A stretch of DNA of 64,000 nucleotides from Paenibacillus_AB sp036577625 (GTDB taxonomy: Bacteria; Bacillota; Bacilli; Paenibacillales; NBRC-103111), in NCBI RefSeq assembly GCF_036577625.1, contig NZ_JARBDC010000045.1:9077-73076 (forward strand). Direction: 5' to 3'. Position 1 is the first letter of the stretch. Each line of letters opens with the position of its first letter. The position numbers and the translations under genes were made by a program. Positions 9,257 to 17,558 of the stretch are shown here, one piece after another. The notes under the pieces were generated by a model. The model had not been told where the DNA came from and did no database searches. It saw nothing but the letters and a program-made list of their open reading frames with translations.

Positions 9257-10008
9257 GACCGCCCCCCTCCCCCGAGCGCGATGAACGCGTCTTCGATATT
9301 CGTCGTCCCGCTTTTCGCTTTAAGCGCTTCGGGACTGTCGACCGCGGTTAAACGGCCTTCCCGGATGAGCGCGATCCGGTCGCATTTGTCGGCTTCGTCC
9401 ATCACGTGCGTCGTCAATAGGATCGTTGTCCCTTTCTCCCGCAAGGCGAGCAGCTCCTTCCAGATCGATTGCCGCAGCACCGGATCGATGCCGACGGTCG
9501 GTTCGTCCAGCACGAGCAGCTCCGGCTCGTGCAGCAGCGCGATCGCGAGCGACAGCCGGCGCTTCATGCCGCCGGAATAGGCGGCCACCTGCTTGTTCAG
9601 ATGGTCCTGCAGACCGACGACGGCCATCGCCGCTTCGATGCGCGCCAGACGCCGGGAGCCGGACAGCCCGTAAAGCGATGCGAAAAACAGCAAGTTTTCT
9701 TTCGCCGTCAGCTCGCCGTACAGCGCGTCGGATTGCGCCATATAGCCGAACCGGTGGAGCATGGCGAGCTTCGGCATCGGCTCGCCGAGCAGACGGACCG
9801 TGCCGCCGTCGGCCTTGTCGATGCCGGTGATCAGCTTGATCAGCGTCGTTTTGCCCGAGCCCGAAGGGCCGAGCAGCCCGAACAGCTCGCCGCGCTCCAC
9901 GCGCAGCGTAATTCCTTCGAGTACGGTGCGGCCGCCGAATTTGCGCACGATATCGTGCAGTTCGACCGCCGCCGTTTGCGAGATGTCGCCGGACATCGCG
10001 ATAGGCAT
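9253..10008 (-). CDS. ABC exporter ATP-binding protein
   Basis: A 251-residue ABC ATPase. Walker A is GPSGSGKT (near residues 49-56), the signature is YSGGMKRRLSLA, Walker B is LLVLDEPTVGID, and the switch His lies in LLTTHVMDEADKC. It pairs with the downstream ABC-2 permease. The ATG at 10008 was chosen over a start at 10044 because AAGGAG sits ten bases upstream and the longer version would overlap the operator. First gene of an ATPase-permease-TetR operon. Confidence 0.92.
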   Translation of the reverse strand: MPIAMSGDISQTAAVELHDIVRKFGGRTVLEGITLRVERGELFGLLGPSGSGKTTLIKLITGIDKADGGTVRLLGEPMPKLAMLHRFGYMAQSDALYGELTAKENLLFFASLYGLSGSRRLARIEAAMAVVGLQDHLNKQVAAYSGGMKRRLSLAIALLHEPELLVLDEPTVGIDPVLRQSIWKELLALREKGTTILLTTHVMDEADKCDRIALIREGRLTAVDSPEALKAKSGTTNIEDAFIALGGGGRS

Positions 10009-10027
10009 CGCACACTCACTCCTTAAT

Positions 10028-10105
10028 AGTGAGTAACCACTCACTCATTTTATGGTTTTATCATACTCTGCGGACAACGGTTTGTAAAGTGAGTAATCAC
10101 TCATT
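10028..10105 (-). promoter_or_regulatory. Promoter of the ABC exporter operon with two TetR-type operators
   Basis: Leftward promoter: -35 TTTACA (10083-10088), 17-bp spacer, -10 TATGAT (10060-10065). Operator 1 at 10028-10045 is a perfect palindrome, AGTGAGT-AACC-ACTCACT, just downstream of the expected start point. Operator 2 at 10088-10105 (AGTGAGTAATCACTCATT) abuts the -35 box. Their centres are 60 bp apart. The operon's own TetR protein is the obvious candidate to bind them. Confidence 0.8.
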
Positions 10106-10186
10106 TGCAAAAAACGAACGGGCGACACTTAGGCGATTGGGCGGCGCCGTTGTATAATAGTGGAAACGGCCAAGAGGAGGATGCTT

Positions 10187-11137
10187 ATGCTGCGAACGTT
10201 CGCCGTCACCCGCGAATCGGAGACGCTGCGGGACTTGCCGCTCGGCGAGCTCGACGAGCGGCGGCTTGCGTGGTATTGGGTCGACTTCAACGCGCCGACC
10301 GAGGAGGAAGCGATGGAGCTCGAGCGCCATTTCCGCTTCCATCCGCTCGCCATCGAAGATTGCTTTCACCTGCTCCAGCGGCCGAAGCTGGACCATTACG
10401 GCGACGTGCATTTTTTCGTGCTGCATGCCCTGAATCAACAAAATTTGTCCGTGCACGAGGTCGACCTGTTTGTCGGCCCGAACTTTATCGTCACGTTCCA
10501 TCACGTCGAGCTCGCGGAGCTGGACGACGCCTGGCGGCGCATAACGGAAAGCGGCGGCCTGTGGGAAAAGGGCCGCCTTCACGCGATGTACACGGTCATC
10601 GACAAGCTGGTCGACCAATATTTCCCCGCCGTCTATTCGATCGAGGACCAGCTGCTCGACATCGAAACGGGCGGCGGCCGCAACATGAGCCGCACCTTGA
10701 TGAACGACGTCTTCGACATTCGTTCCAAGCTGCTCAAGCTGCGCAAAACGATCGTGCCGATGCGCGACCTGCTGTACCGGATCGTCAATTCGGACCGGAT
10801 CGCCGGGCTGAAGGAGCAGCACGTTTATTTTACGGACATTTACGATCACCTGCTGAAGCTGTCCGAGATGATCGATTCGAACCGCGACATTACGGCCGAC
10901 CTCCGCGACCAATATATGTCGGTCAGCTCCAACCGGATGAACGCCATCATGAAACGGCTGACGGTCATTACGACCATCTTCATGCCGCTGACGTTTATCG
11001 CGGGCATCTACGGGATGAATTTCGACTATATGCCGGAGCTGAAGTGGCATTGGGGCTATTTCGCGGTGCTCGGCGTCATGCTCGTCATCGGTCTCGGCAT
11101 GTTCGCCTGGTTTCGGAAAAAGGGCTGGTTCGAATAA
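10187..11137 (+). CDS. CorA-family magnesium/divalent cation channel
   Basis: A 316-residue CorA-type protein that forms a pentameric inner-membrane channel for Mg2+ and related ions. A long alpha/beta cytoplasmic domain and stalk helix precede two C-terminal membrane helices; the first ends with YGMNF, the hallmark GMN filter, and the chain ends in the basic tail WFRKKGWFE. The ATG at 10187 is used because AGAGGAGG lies six bases upstream; an ATG at 10181 is too close to that site. TATAAT at 10153-10158 is a probable -10 box. It stands alone, divergent from the ABC exporter operon. Confidence 0.92.
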   Translation: MLRTFAVTRESETLRDLPLGELDERRLAWYWVDFNAPTEEEAMELERHFRFHPLAIEDCFHLLQRPKLDHYGDVHFFVLHALNQQNLSVHEVDLFVGPNFIVTFHHVELAELDDAWRRITESGGLWEKGRLHAMYTVIDKLVDQYFPAVYSIEDQLLDIETGGGRNMSRTLMNDVFDIRSKLLKLRKTIVPMRDLLYRIVNSDRIAGLKEQHVYFTDIYDHLLKLSEMIDSNRDITADLRDQYMSVSSNRMNAIMKRLTVITTIFMPLTFIAGIYGMNFDYMPELKWHWGYFAVLGVMLVIGLGMFAWFRKKGWFE

Positions 11138-11171
11138 ACGGAGCGGAGCCGGGAAGCCCATCGCGCCGAAC

Positions 11172-11209
11172 AAAAAAATCCCCTCCCCGTCATTGCCGGG
11201 AAGAGGATT
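11172..11209. terminator. Terminator between corA and the glycan operon
   Basis: The minus strand shows a long stem (AATCC...CCCG against CGGG...GGATT, loop about GCAATGA) ending in seven T residues, just after the stop of the leftward deacetylase gene. It may also stop rightward transcription from corA. Confidence 0.8.
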
Positions 11210-11213
11210 CGGC

Positions 11214-12077
11214 TCATCCGTCCAAGCCGTGCGTTTGCCGCAAATGATCGGCGATCGACGTAAAGCGGAAGCTGTGCAGTATGCTCGCCAGCTTCGCCTT
11301 CGTGCCGCCGACGTTGTAGTAATGAATAAAGCGTTCCTTGGCCGGCAATTCGAGCCGATGCTCGGTCGGGTCGATCTCCCGCGGATGCAAATAGACGATC
11401 GCGTTTTCGCCGCGGCGGTTCGCCTTCGCGATTTGCCGTTTGATGTAAAACGTCGGGAAAAAGCGGAAGTAAAAGCCGCCGGAGTACCCGATATTTCGAC
11501 CGGCCAGCCTCATGACCGACATCGGAACCTCGTACAGATCGAGCTCCCGGCCGCCGACCCGCGGCTTGTGAATGTGCGTCGGAGCGTCCGGGATGCCGTA
11601 CAGAAACGTTCGGACCGGGAACACGCTCGCATCGTATTTCAGCCCGAGCTTCTCGAGCGCCTCCAAATAGTGCAGGTTGCGTTCCACGATCGACCAGGAC
11701 GGGGCGCGGTAGCCGAGCACCGGCTTGCCGGTCAGGCTTTCCAAAATGCCGACCGACTTGCGGACGTCCTCGTAAAACTGCTCGTACGTCTGCTTGTACG
11801 CCAGCTCGTGCCCGTACCCGTGGGAGGCGACGTCATGCCCTTCCCGCGCGATCGCCCGCACGACGTCCGGGTAACGCTCGCCGATATAGCCGAGCACGAA
11901 AAACGTCGCCTTGGCGTTCGCATCGCTGCACAGCCGAAGCAGCTCGTCCATATTGGCCCGAAAGTGCGTCTCTTTGCCCGCGCCGTCCATCGCAAGCCCG
12001 TCGTAGTTGGCGTGAAACCATTCCTCGATGTCGAACGTCAGCATATTGGCGGCGGACGCCTTGCCTTGTGTAGTCAA
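11214..12077 (-). CDS. Polysaccharide deacetylase (exosortase-locus type)
   Basis: 287 residues with a NodB-type deacetylase fold: MLTFDIEEWFH (first catalytic Asp), ATFFVLGYIGERYP, SHGYGHE (metal His pair) and LGYRAPSWSI. The C-terminal part, with YLHPREIDPTEHRL, is typical of the DUF3473-bearing deacetylases found in PEP-CTERM/exosortase exopolysaccharide loci. It probably removes N-acetyl groups from a growing surface glycan. No signal peptide is visible. It is the last gene of a leftward seven-gene operon, overlapping the methyltransferase by four bases, and a terminator follows. Confidence 0.87.
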   Translation of the reverse strand: MTTQGKASAANMLTFDIEEWFHANYDGLAMDGAGKETHFRANMDELLRLCSDANAKATFFVLGYIGERYPDVVRAIAREGHDVASHGYGHELAYKQTYEQFYEDVRKSVGILESLTGKPVLGYRAPSWSIVERNLHYLEALEKLGLKYDASVFPVRTFLYGIPDAPTHIHKPRVGGRELDLYEVPMSVMRLAGRNIGYSGGFYFRFFPTFYIKRQIAKANRRGENAIVYLHPREIDPTEHRLELPAKERFIHYYNVGGTKAKLASILHSFRFTSIADHLRQTHGLDG

Positions 12078-12736
12078 TTCGCTTTTCTCCCTTTGATCGC
12101 GAACGACGTGCTGAACTTGTTCGCCAGCATGTTCTGTCCGCTTCCTTGCGTCACGAAATGGAACGGATGGTAAATATGCAGAAACTCGATGTTGTCGAAG
12201 CCGTATTTGGCGAAAACGTCGCGCAGCTCGCTCATCTCGTACATGCGGTCGAATTTTTTGTCCTTCTCCAGCAGCTTGAGCAGCTTGCGCTGAATCGAAC
12301 CCCGGTTGAGCGTCTCCACCAGAAGCGTTCCCCCCGGCTTCGTGACGCGCGCCAGCTCCTTGATGACGTCCTCGTACTGCTCGATCAGCTGAATGACGCC
12401 GTTGCAGACGACGATGTCGAACTTGCCGTCCTCGAACTCGAGCGCCGTCAAATCGCCGGGCATCGTCTTCAGTCCGCGGGCGGCGGCATATTCGAGACTT
12501 TTCTCGGAGAAGTCGACGCCGTAGACGATATTATGCTCGGTCAGCGGCTCGCTGAAAGCGCCTACGCCGCAGCCCGCGTCCAGAATCAGCTTGCCCTTGC
12601 ACGGTCCGAGCCAGCGCAGCGTGTTGTCCCGCTGCATGAAAAAGCTTTTCTCGTTGAAATAATCGGACGATTTGACGGAAGCGCCATGCACCTCGGCCTT
12701 TTTGTCGAAATACTGCTTCCAGTGGATATTGCCCAT
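12074..12736 (-). CDS. Class I SAM-dependent methyltransferase
   Basis: 220 residues with a Rossmann-type SAM fold: motif I is LILDAGCGVGAFSEPL (near residues 50-65), followed by VYGVDFSEKSLEYA, then FDIVVCNGVIQLIEQYEDV (motif IV) and VTKPGGTLLVETLNRG. In a glycan operon it may methylate a sugar, a lipid carrier or a quinone-like acceptor; nothing in the sequence decides which. GGAGGG precedes the ATG. Its stop overlaps the start of the deacetylase gene. Confidence 0.87.
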   Translation of the reverse strand: MGNIHWKQYFDKKAEVHGASVKSSDYFNEKSFFMQRDNTLRWLGPCKGKLILDAGCGVGAFSEPLTEHNIVYGVDFSEKSLEYAAARGLKTMPGDLTALEFEDGKFDIVVCNGVIQLIEQYEDVIKELARVTKPGGTLLVETLNRGSIQRKLLKLLEKDKKFDRMYEMSELRDVFAKYGFDNIEFLHIYHPFHFVTQGSGQNMLANKFSTSFAIKGRKAN

Positions 12737-12754
12737 GAGCCCAAGCCCTCCGCG

Positions 12755-13801
12755 TTAAGGAAAAATGTATTTGATCAGCCGCTTGCCCGCCGCGTCGGTC
12801 ACGAACTTCGGCGTCTTCTTCCACAGCTCGACGAAAAAGCCGAGACTTTCTTTGTCCGGCGGCCCGCTCTTCCCCGCCCCGCCGTCGAAAACGGAATACT
12901 CGAGCGGCTCCGGCTTCGCGCCCCACTGCTCCTTGTACCTGTACGTACCGGAGCCGGCCGGCGAGCGGCCGAGGTCCAGATGGCCGAACCCGCCCCGCAT
13001 GGCGAACTTCGCCGCTTCCCAATACATGAAATTGTTCAAATATTTCGAGTTGTACTCGATCAAATTCGCCCCGTACGGATAATACACCGTCGAGTTGCCC
13101 GGGCTCGTCAGCAGCAGCATGCCGCCCGCCACGCTTCCGCTCTGCTTGTCCAGCACGGTCAGCAGATGCGCATGCTCCGGCATCAGTTCGAAAAACGCGC
13201 GAAAAAAGCGGATATCGGGCGCCGGCGAACCGAGCTGCTTCATTCTTCGCACGTAAATGCGATAAAACGCCTCCAAACGGCCGGCGTCGAACGAAACGTC
13301 AAACCAATCGTTTTTGTACGCTTTCCGCACATGGTTCCGGTTGCTTCCGGTCGACAGCGCCAGCACCCGTTCTTCGCCGCCCTCGAGAGGAAGCTTGAAC
13401 GTGTAGTTGTGCGCGCTCGCGCTCCAGCCGGTACGGCCTCCCACGCTCTGGTCCTTCAGCCGCAGCTCGACGTAGCCGAGCCGGGCTTCGTCCTTGATCG
13501 CCGGCACCGAGTCGATGGCGAAGCGCAGCGCTTCGGCATCGTCCGCGCATATATCGGTATAGTTCGCGAACGGAAGCGATACGGCCACCTTCCGCAGCCC
13601 CAGATTGCGGCCGGCGACGAGCGGGATGAGCGCCCGCACGCGATGATCGCCTTCCACGACGGCATGATACAAACAATCGTACCCGAAGGAGCGGATCAAG
13701 ACGTCCCGGAACGCCGTCGTATGAAACACCGTCCCCCGCTCCCGCGCGAGCCGGTCCCACTCGTCCTTCATCCGTTCGGTATACGCCACGCATTTGTACA
13801 T
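12755..13801 (-). CDS. FemAB/GNAT-like protein of exopolysaccharide loci
   Basis: 348 residues. Two GNAT-like halves: an N-terminal part with TVFHTTAFRDVLIRSFGYD and a C-terminal part with VAGGMLLLTSPGNSTVYYP and LDLGRSPAGSGTYRYKEQWG. The last segment matches FemAB-like proteins associated with PEP-CTERM/exosortase systems. FemAB-type enzymes usually transfer amino acids from tRNA, and relatives transfer acyl groups; the reaction here is unknown. AAAGGA precedes the ATG. It sits between the small membrane protein and the methyltransferase, so modification of the same glycan is likely. Confidence 0.8.
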   Translation of the reverse strand: MYKCVAYTERMKDEWDRLARERGTVFHTTAFRDVLIRSFGYDCLYHAVVEGDHRVRALIPLVAGRNLGLRKVAVSLPFANYTDICADDAEALRFAIDSVPAIKDEARLGYVELRLKDQSVGGRTGWSASAHNYTFKLPLEGGEERVLALSTGSNRNHVRKAYKNDWFDVSFDAGRLEAFYRIYVRRMKQLGSPAPDIRFFRAFFELMPEHAHLLTVLDKQSGSVAGGMLLLTSPGNSTVYYPYGANLIEYNSKYLNNFMYWEAAKFAMRGGFGHLDLGRSPAGSGTYRYKEQWGAKPEPLEYSVFDGGAGKSGPPDKESLGFFVELWKKTPKFVTDAAGKRLIKYIFP

Positions 13802-13808
13802 CGGTTCG

Positions 13809-14147
13809 TTATCCTTTCAGCCACATAAATACGCCTACCATAATAATAGCGCATCCGGCCCATTTCATCACGCTGATCTGTTCGTGGAAAATGAAGATGG
13901 ACACGAGGAGCAGCAGCACGTATTGAAAGCTGGTCACAAACGTGACGTAGCTCAGGTCGAACTGGGACAGGCAGTACACCCATAGAAAGGCGCCCAGCGC
14001 GTAAGCGGCGAAGCCGGCCAGCAAGGCCGGCGTGGTCAAATAGCCCATGATGATGCCGAACAGCGGAGCGTCGAACGACACCGACCGGCTGCCGAGCTTC
14101 AGCAGCGTGCTGCCCGTAACGGTCATCATCACGCTTCCGAAAAGCAT
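13809..14147 (-). CDS. Small four-helix DMT-superfamily membrane protein (SMR/ArnE-like)
   Basis: 112 residues made up almost wholly of four membrane helices (MLFGSVMMTVTGSTLLKLGS, GYLTTPALLAGFAAYALGAF, YVTFVTSFQYVLLLLVSIFI, WAGCAIIMVGVFMWL). Size and pattern fit EmrE-like or ArnE/ArnF-like proteins of the drug/metabolite transporter superfamily. Beside a GT2 and a GT-C-like enzyme, a flippase for a lipid-linked sugar is more likely than a drug pump (inference). The start is uncertain: the ATG at 14147 lies 12 bp after the previous stop, with GGGAG somewhat far upstream. Confidence 0.75.
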   Translation of the reverse strand: MLFGSVMMTVTGSTLLKLGSRSVSFDAPLFGIIMGYLTTPALLAGFAAYALGAFLWVYCLSQFDLSYVTFVTSFQYVLLLLVSIFIFHEQISVMKWAGCAIIMVGVFMWLKG

Positions 14148-14158
14148 GAAATATTTGA

Positions 14159-14533
14159 TTAGAGCTCCCTCTCTTTCAGTCGCTTCTCCAGCTCGTCCAA
14201 TCTGAGCTTTGTCAGGCCGAGCTCCTGGGTCAACGCCTTGTTGTGCATTTTCAGCCTCGAAATGCTGACGCTCATGTTCAGCAGCAGCAAGTAAGCGCAA
14301 ACGATCAATATGGCGAAAAAGGCCGACGGCGCGTAATAAACGCCGATCAAGCTCGAAAACCAGTCCAGCATATCTTTAAAGACGGACATAATGAGCGTAA
14401 ACGTTCCGATCAAAAACCAGACGAGCGAATATTTTTCCCGGATCATGCGCGCCCGCACCATGAAAAACACCGATACGATCAAAACGAGACTGAACGCGAT
14501 GCCCATCAGTTGAACGCTGTTCAAGCTATCCAT
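14159..14533 (-). CDS. DUF2304-family membrane protein
   Basis: 124 residues: three membrane helices (MGIAFSLVLIVSVFFMV, SLVWFLIGTFTLIMSVF, AFFAILIVCAYLLLLNMSVS) then a charged coiled-coil tail (LTQELGLTKLRLDELEKRLK). The arrangement matches DUF2304, a family of unknown function found next to GT2 polyprenyl-phosphate sugar transferases, as here. It may hold the transferase at the membrane or assist lipid-carrier use. GGTGGTGAGG overlaps the stop of the GT2 gene, suggesting coupled translation. Confidence 0.82.
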   Translation of the reverse strand: MDSLNSVQLMGIAFSLVLIVSVFFMVRARMIREKYSLVWFLIGTFTLIMSVFKDMLDWFSSLIGVYYAPSAFFAILIVCAYLLLLNMSVSISRLKMHNKALTQELGLTKLRLDELEKRLKEREL

Positions 14534-14540
14534 AGCCGCC

Positions 14541-15248
14541 TCACCACCTTGTCCGGATGCAGGAAAAGAGCATCGATAACGTGACCTTCGCCATGTAATA
14601 CGCGCTGCGAAGCGGAGTAATGGATGAGGTGCCGTGCTCGCGGCGGCTCATTTCGACGCCGACCTCGCAGATGCGCAGCCCGTTCTTTTTCAGCAAAATA
14701 ATGGCGTCCGGCTCCGGATAGTCGTCCGAATAATGCTTGCTCAGCAGCTCGATGCTTTTGCGGTTGTACATGCGAAACCCCGACGTGCCGTCCGTCACCT
14801 TCGTGCGGATGAGCACCCGGAACAGCACCGAAAACACTTTGATGCCGAGCCTCCGCGTCCACGTCGTCCGGAACGACTGTACGTCGAGAAACCGCGAGCC
14901 GATTACCATGTCCGCGCCGGTCCGCTCCATCGTCTCCCGCAGCTTGTTCACTTCGCGCGGAAGATGCTGGCCGTCGCCGTCGATCTGCACCATGTAGGAG
15001 TAGCCTTGGACGGCGGCGTATTTGAAGCCGGTCTGCACCGCGCCGCCGATGCCGAGATTGTACGGGAGATCGACGACCTTCACCCCTTCCGCCGCGCGGG
15101 CCGTAGCCGACGTCGCGTCGAGGGAGCAGTCGTTGACGACGAGGATGTCGCCGCCCTCGATGCTGCTGCGAATGTCGCCGATCACTTTCAAAATATTGTT
15201 TTGCTCGTTGAAGGCCGGAACGACTATCAGTATTTTTCCTTGTTCCAT
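14541..15248 (-). CDS. GT2 glycosyltransferase (polyprenyl-phosphate sugar transferase type)
   Basis: 235 residues. It starts with MEQGKILIVVPAFNEQNNI, has the nucleotide-binding DILVVNDCS and DGDGQHLP (DXD-type metal site near residues 87-94), and TDGTSGFRMYNRKSIE, typical of dolichyl/undecaprenyl-phosphate mannose or glucose synthases. Unlike GtrB-type enzymes it lacks the two C-terminal membrane helices; the neighbouring DUF2304 protein may replace them. It would load a sugar onto undecaprenyl phosphate for the GT-C-like enzyme upstream. The ATG at 15248 lies inside the last codons of the upstream gene (22-bp overlap). Confidence 0.88.
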   Translation of the reverse strand: MEQGKILIVVPAFNEQNNILKVIGDIRSSIEGGDILVVNDCSLDATSATARAAEGVKVVDLPYNLGIGGAVQTGFKYAAVQGYSYMVQIDGDGQHLPREVNKLRETMERTGADMVIGSRFLDVQSFRTTWTRRLGIKVFSVLFRVLIRTKVTDGTSGFRMYNRKSIELLSKHYSDDYPEPDAIILLKKNGLRICEVGVEMSRREHGTSSITPLRSAYYMAKVTLSMLFSCIRTRW

Positions 15249-16477
15249 AACAGCATCCCCGTCGTTTTTTTTGCGAAGACAACCAATCCCCGACCGATCC
15301 GGTCCGCCCCGTAAGCGGCGGCCATCGCGACGAACGGAATGGCGGGCGCCTTGTACCGGTACAGACCGTCGATGAAAAAGACCAAACAAAACAGAAAGAC
15401 GGCGAGCGTAACGAGCCAGACGACGGACGCTTTGCGGAACAGACCGTTCATCGCGGCGGCCGCGGTTCCGGCGGCGAACAGCACAACCGGCAGTATATGT
15501 CTTGCGTACCAGCCGATCCCGTGGCCCGTGCCGATTTCCCAAACCCATCGCCCCAGGAAGGCGATCGTCCTTTTTCCGTACAGGACGAGAATGTCGTTCC
15601 AGTTATGGACGAAGAAGCTGGCGACGACGCTTCCGCCGATATCGACCGTGAAGTCCGGCTCGAAATGATAGTCTTGGTCCGACGGCTTGTCGTAAATCCA
15701 TCCGTTCGCGTACATATTATACAACACTTTTTTCGCGTTGATCTGTAAAGATTCCACGAGAGGGTCCAGCTTGCCGCCGGCTAAAGCGATCGTTAGCGCC
15801 GCCGCCGCGACGGCGAGCGCCCCTCCGGCGACCAGCCGGTAGCGGACGAACAAGGCGGCCAGCTTTTGTTTGTCCGTCCGGACGACGATGTACACCAGAA
15901 TGAAGAAGAGCGTCATGACGCCGGTAGGGCGGAAGATGAACATATAGAACGAAGTCGCGACGAACAGCGCCTTATACGCCGTTTTGCCGGACTCGTAGCT
16001 TTTGAGCAGAAAAAAGACGCACAGCAGCAGCAGGTCGATAAAGAAGCTGTCGGTCAAAATGTACGTCGACCACAGCGTAATGTCCCACGAGTAGCCGTAA
16101 AACAGCGACGCCAAAACGGCGGTCGTGCGCCCGAACAGCATGCGCGCGATTTGATAGACGAGAATGACGCTGAGACCGGCGGTCAGCACTTGCACGAACA
16201 CGACCGCGACCGGATCCTTGAATACGGCCAGCAGCAGCGTAAGCAGCAAATTATAGCCGGCGTACATCAAATCGTCCATATTGAGGCCGATGCGGAAATT
16301 CGCCATCAGCGAGCGGGCGTATGCGAGATACCAGTCGGAATCCGGAGATTGCGGGATTCCTTGGCCCGATCGGAGCAGGAAGAAAAAGTAACGGAATTTG
16401 ACCGTCAATGCAAACAGCGCAAGCGGGATCCAGTAGACGAAGTCCCGGTCTTTCCATTTCATGTACAATCGATACAC
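15227..16477 (-). CDS. Multi-spanning membrane glycosyltransferase-like protein (GT-C/GT39-like), copy 1
   Basis: 416 residues with about ten membrane helices. The first loop holds SPDSDWYLAYARSL, consistent with the acidic catalytic loop of GT-C enzymes that use lipid-phosphate sugars on the outer face; next come YGYSWDITLWSTYILTDSFF and a C-terminal FFIDGLYRYKAPAIPFVAM. It is closely similar along its whole length to the rightward gene at 19423. The GTG at 16477 is chosen because its MYRLY...KWKDRDF aligns with MLALYHKLKHRDF of that copy; the ribosome-binding site (GGAG) is weak. First gene of the glycan operon. Confidence 0.78.
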   Translation of the reverse strand: MYRLYMKWKDRDFVYWIPLALFALTVKFRYFFFLLRSGQGIPQSPDSDWYLAYARSLMANFRIGLNMDDLMYAGYNLLLTLLLAVFKDPVAVVFVQVLTAGLSVILVYQIARMLFGRTTAVLASLFYGYSWDITLWSTYILTDSFFIDLLLLCVFFLLKSYESGKTAYKALFVATSFYMFIFRPTGVMTLFFILVYIVVRTDKQKLAALFVRYRLVAGGALAVAAAALTIALAGGKLDPLVESLQINAKKVLYNMYANGWIYDKPSDQDYHFEPDFTVDIGGSVVASFFVHNWNDILVLYGKRTIAFLGRWVWEIGTGHGIGWYARHILPVVLFAAGTAAAAMNGLFRKASVVWLVTLAVFLFCLVFFIDGLYRYKAPAIPFVAMAAAYGADRIGRGLVVFAKKTTGMLLWNKEKY

Positions 16478-16506
16478 AGCGGTTAAACAGCTCCAGATTC
16501 GTAGTC

Positions 16507-16590
16507 CAATCGAACGCTTTCTATTCTAACGGAGAAGCCGATCGCCTGGAAGCGTTCGATTGTCGGGCGGCGTGGGAACGTAAACGTTCC
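16507..16590. repeat. Two inverted repeats in the leader of the glycan operon
   Basis: A 13-bp perfect inverted repeat (CAATCGAACGCTT at 16507-16519 and AAGCGTTCGATTG at 16550-16562, 30-bp loop) lies 30 bp upstream of the GTG start. A perfect 16-bp palindrome, GGAACGTAAACGTTCC, follows at 16575-16590. They could be an RNA hairpin in the 5' leader and an operator. No known riboswitch shape was recognised. Confidence 0.6.
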
Positions 16591-16846
16591 TTGGTCAGCA
16601 GCTAGCCGATCATCACCCCGAGGCGGTTCAGCGGTAACCTTTTCTCATCCAATTTTTGCCACTCCTCCTCGAATCCAGCCGTTTGAAACTTATAACCTCT
16701 ATTTTACGACGTATATCATCGCATTTCCTGCCGTTTTCTAAGTATATGAACAAAATATTATGATTATTTTTTTGTGAACCCGCTCGCGCCGGGAATAAAA
16801 CCGGGCCGTACTGGCCGAAACTGGTTTGTATCGGAGGCGATGCGAC

Positions 16847-17542
16847 ATGCGGGGCGGCAAATGGATGATCGGGATGGCGGCGCTGATTTGGACTTTCGCG
16901 CCGGTCGGCGGCTTGAAATCGGAAGGCGGCGTGCGCGGGCTTGCCGAGCGGTTCGTGCAAAGGCTGGAGGCGGAAAGCGGCGAAGCGCCGGTCGTCCGCT
17001 GGAACGCGGAGAGCGGAACGCCGGAGCTGCTGGAAGGCCGGCTGAGCAAGCCGTCGCGGCATTCGCCGGAATGGATTTCGTACGAATTTCTGGAGCGGGC
17101 CAAAGCTGCGTACGGGTTGAAGCGCGTAAACGAATCGATGAAGGTCGCAAGCGTCGAGCGGAGCGGGTCCGGCGCGGTTACGGTCGCGATGGAGCGGCGG
17201 CTGTACGGCAAGCCGGTCTGCGGGGACGGTCTGCGGATCGAGCTGGACGAAAGCGGGGTCGTCCGCCGGGTCGAAGGAACGATGCATGCCGATCTGGAAC
17301 GCAAAAGGCTGCATCGTCCGATGATTCCGGCCGTTTCCGGGAAGGAGGCGGCGGAGGAAGCCGCCCGTTACGTCCGCGGGGACGCTTCCGCGGCGGCAAC
17401 CGCCCGCGTGCGGGATTGTTACCTCCCGGAGCGGGAGGGCGTTCCGCTCGTCTATATCGTATCGTTCGGAGCCGGGGAAGGAAATGCCGCGGGCCGAACG
17501 GTCATCGTTCACGCGTTGACCGGACGGGTGATCGACGGCTGA
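16847..17542 (+). CDS. Stand-alone FTP/PepSY-like protease propeptide-type protein
   Basis: 231 residues, exported: MRGGKWMIGMAALIWTFAPV is a signal peptide. The body resembles the propeptide of thermolysin-family metalloproteases: an FTP-like segment around PVVRWNAESGTPELLEGRL and YEFLERAKAAYGL, then a PepSY-like part ending VPLVYIVSFGAGE...IVHALTGRVIDG. The metalloprotease catalytic domain (HEXXH) is absent and the gene ends cleanly. It may be an inhibitor or folding helper acting in trans, or the remnant of a protease gene. GGAGG lies nine bases before the ATG at 16847. Confidence 0.65.
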   Translation: MRGGKWMIGMAALIWTFAPVGGLKSEGGVRGLAERFVQRLEAESGEAPVVRWNAESGTPELLEGRLSKPSRHSPEWISYEFLERAKAAYGLKRVNESMKVASVERSGSGAVTVAMERRLYGKPVCGDGLRIELDESGVVRRVEGTMHADLERKRLHRPMIPAVSGKEAAEEAARYVRGDASAAATARVRDCYLPEREGVPLVYIVSFGAGEGNAAGRTVIVHALTGRVIDG

Positions 17543-17558
17543 CCGCCGACTGCTGATC

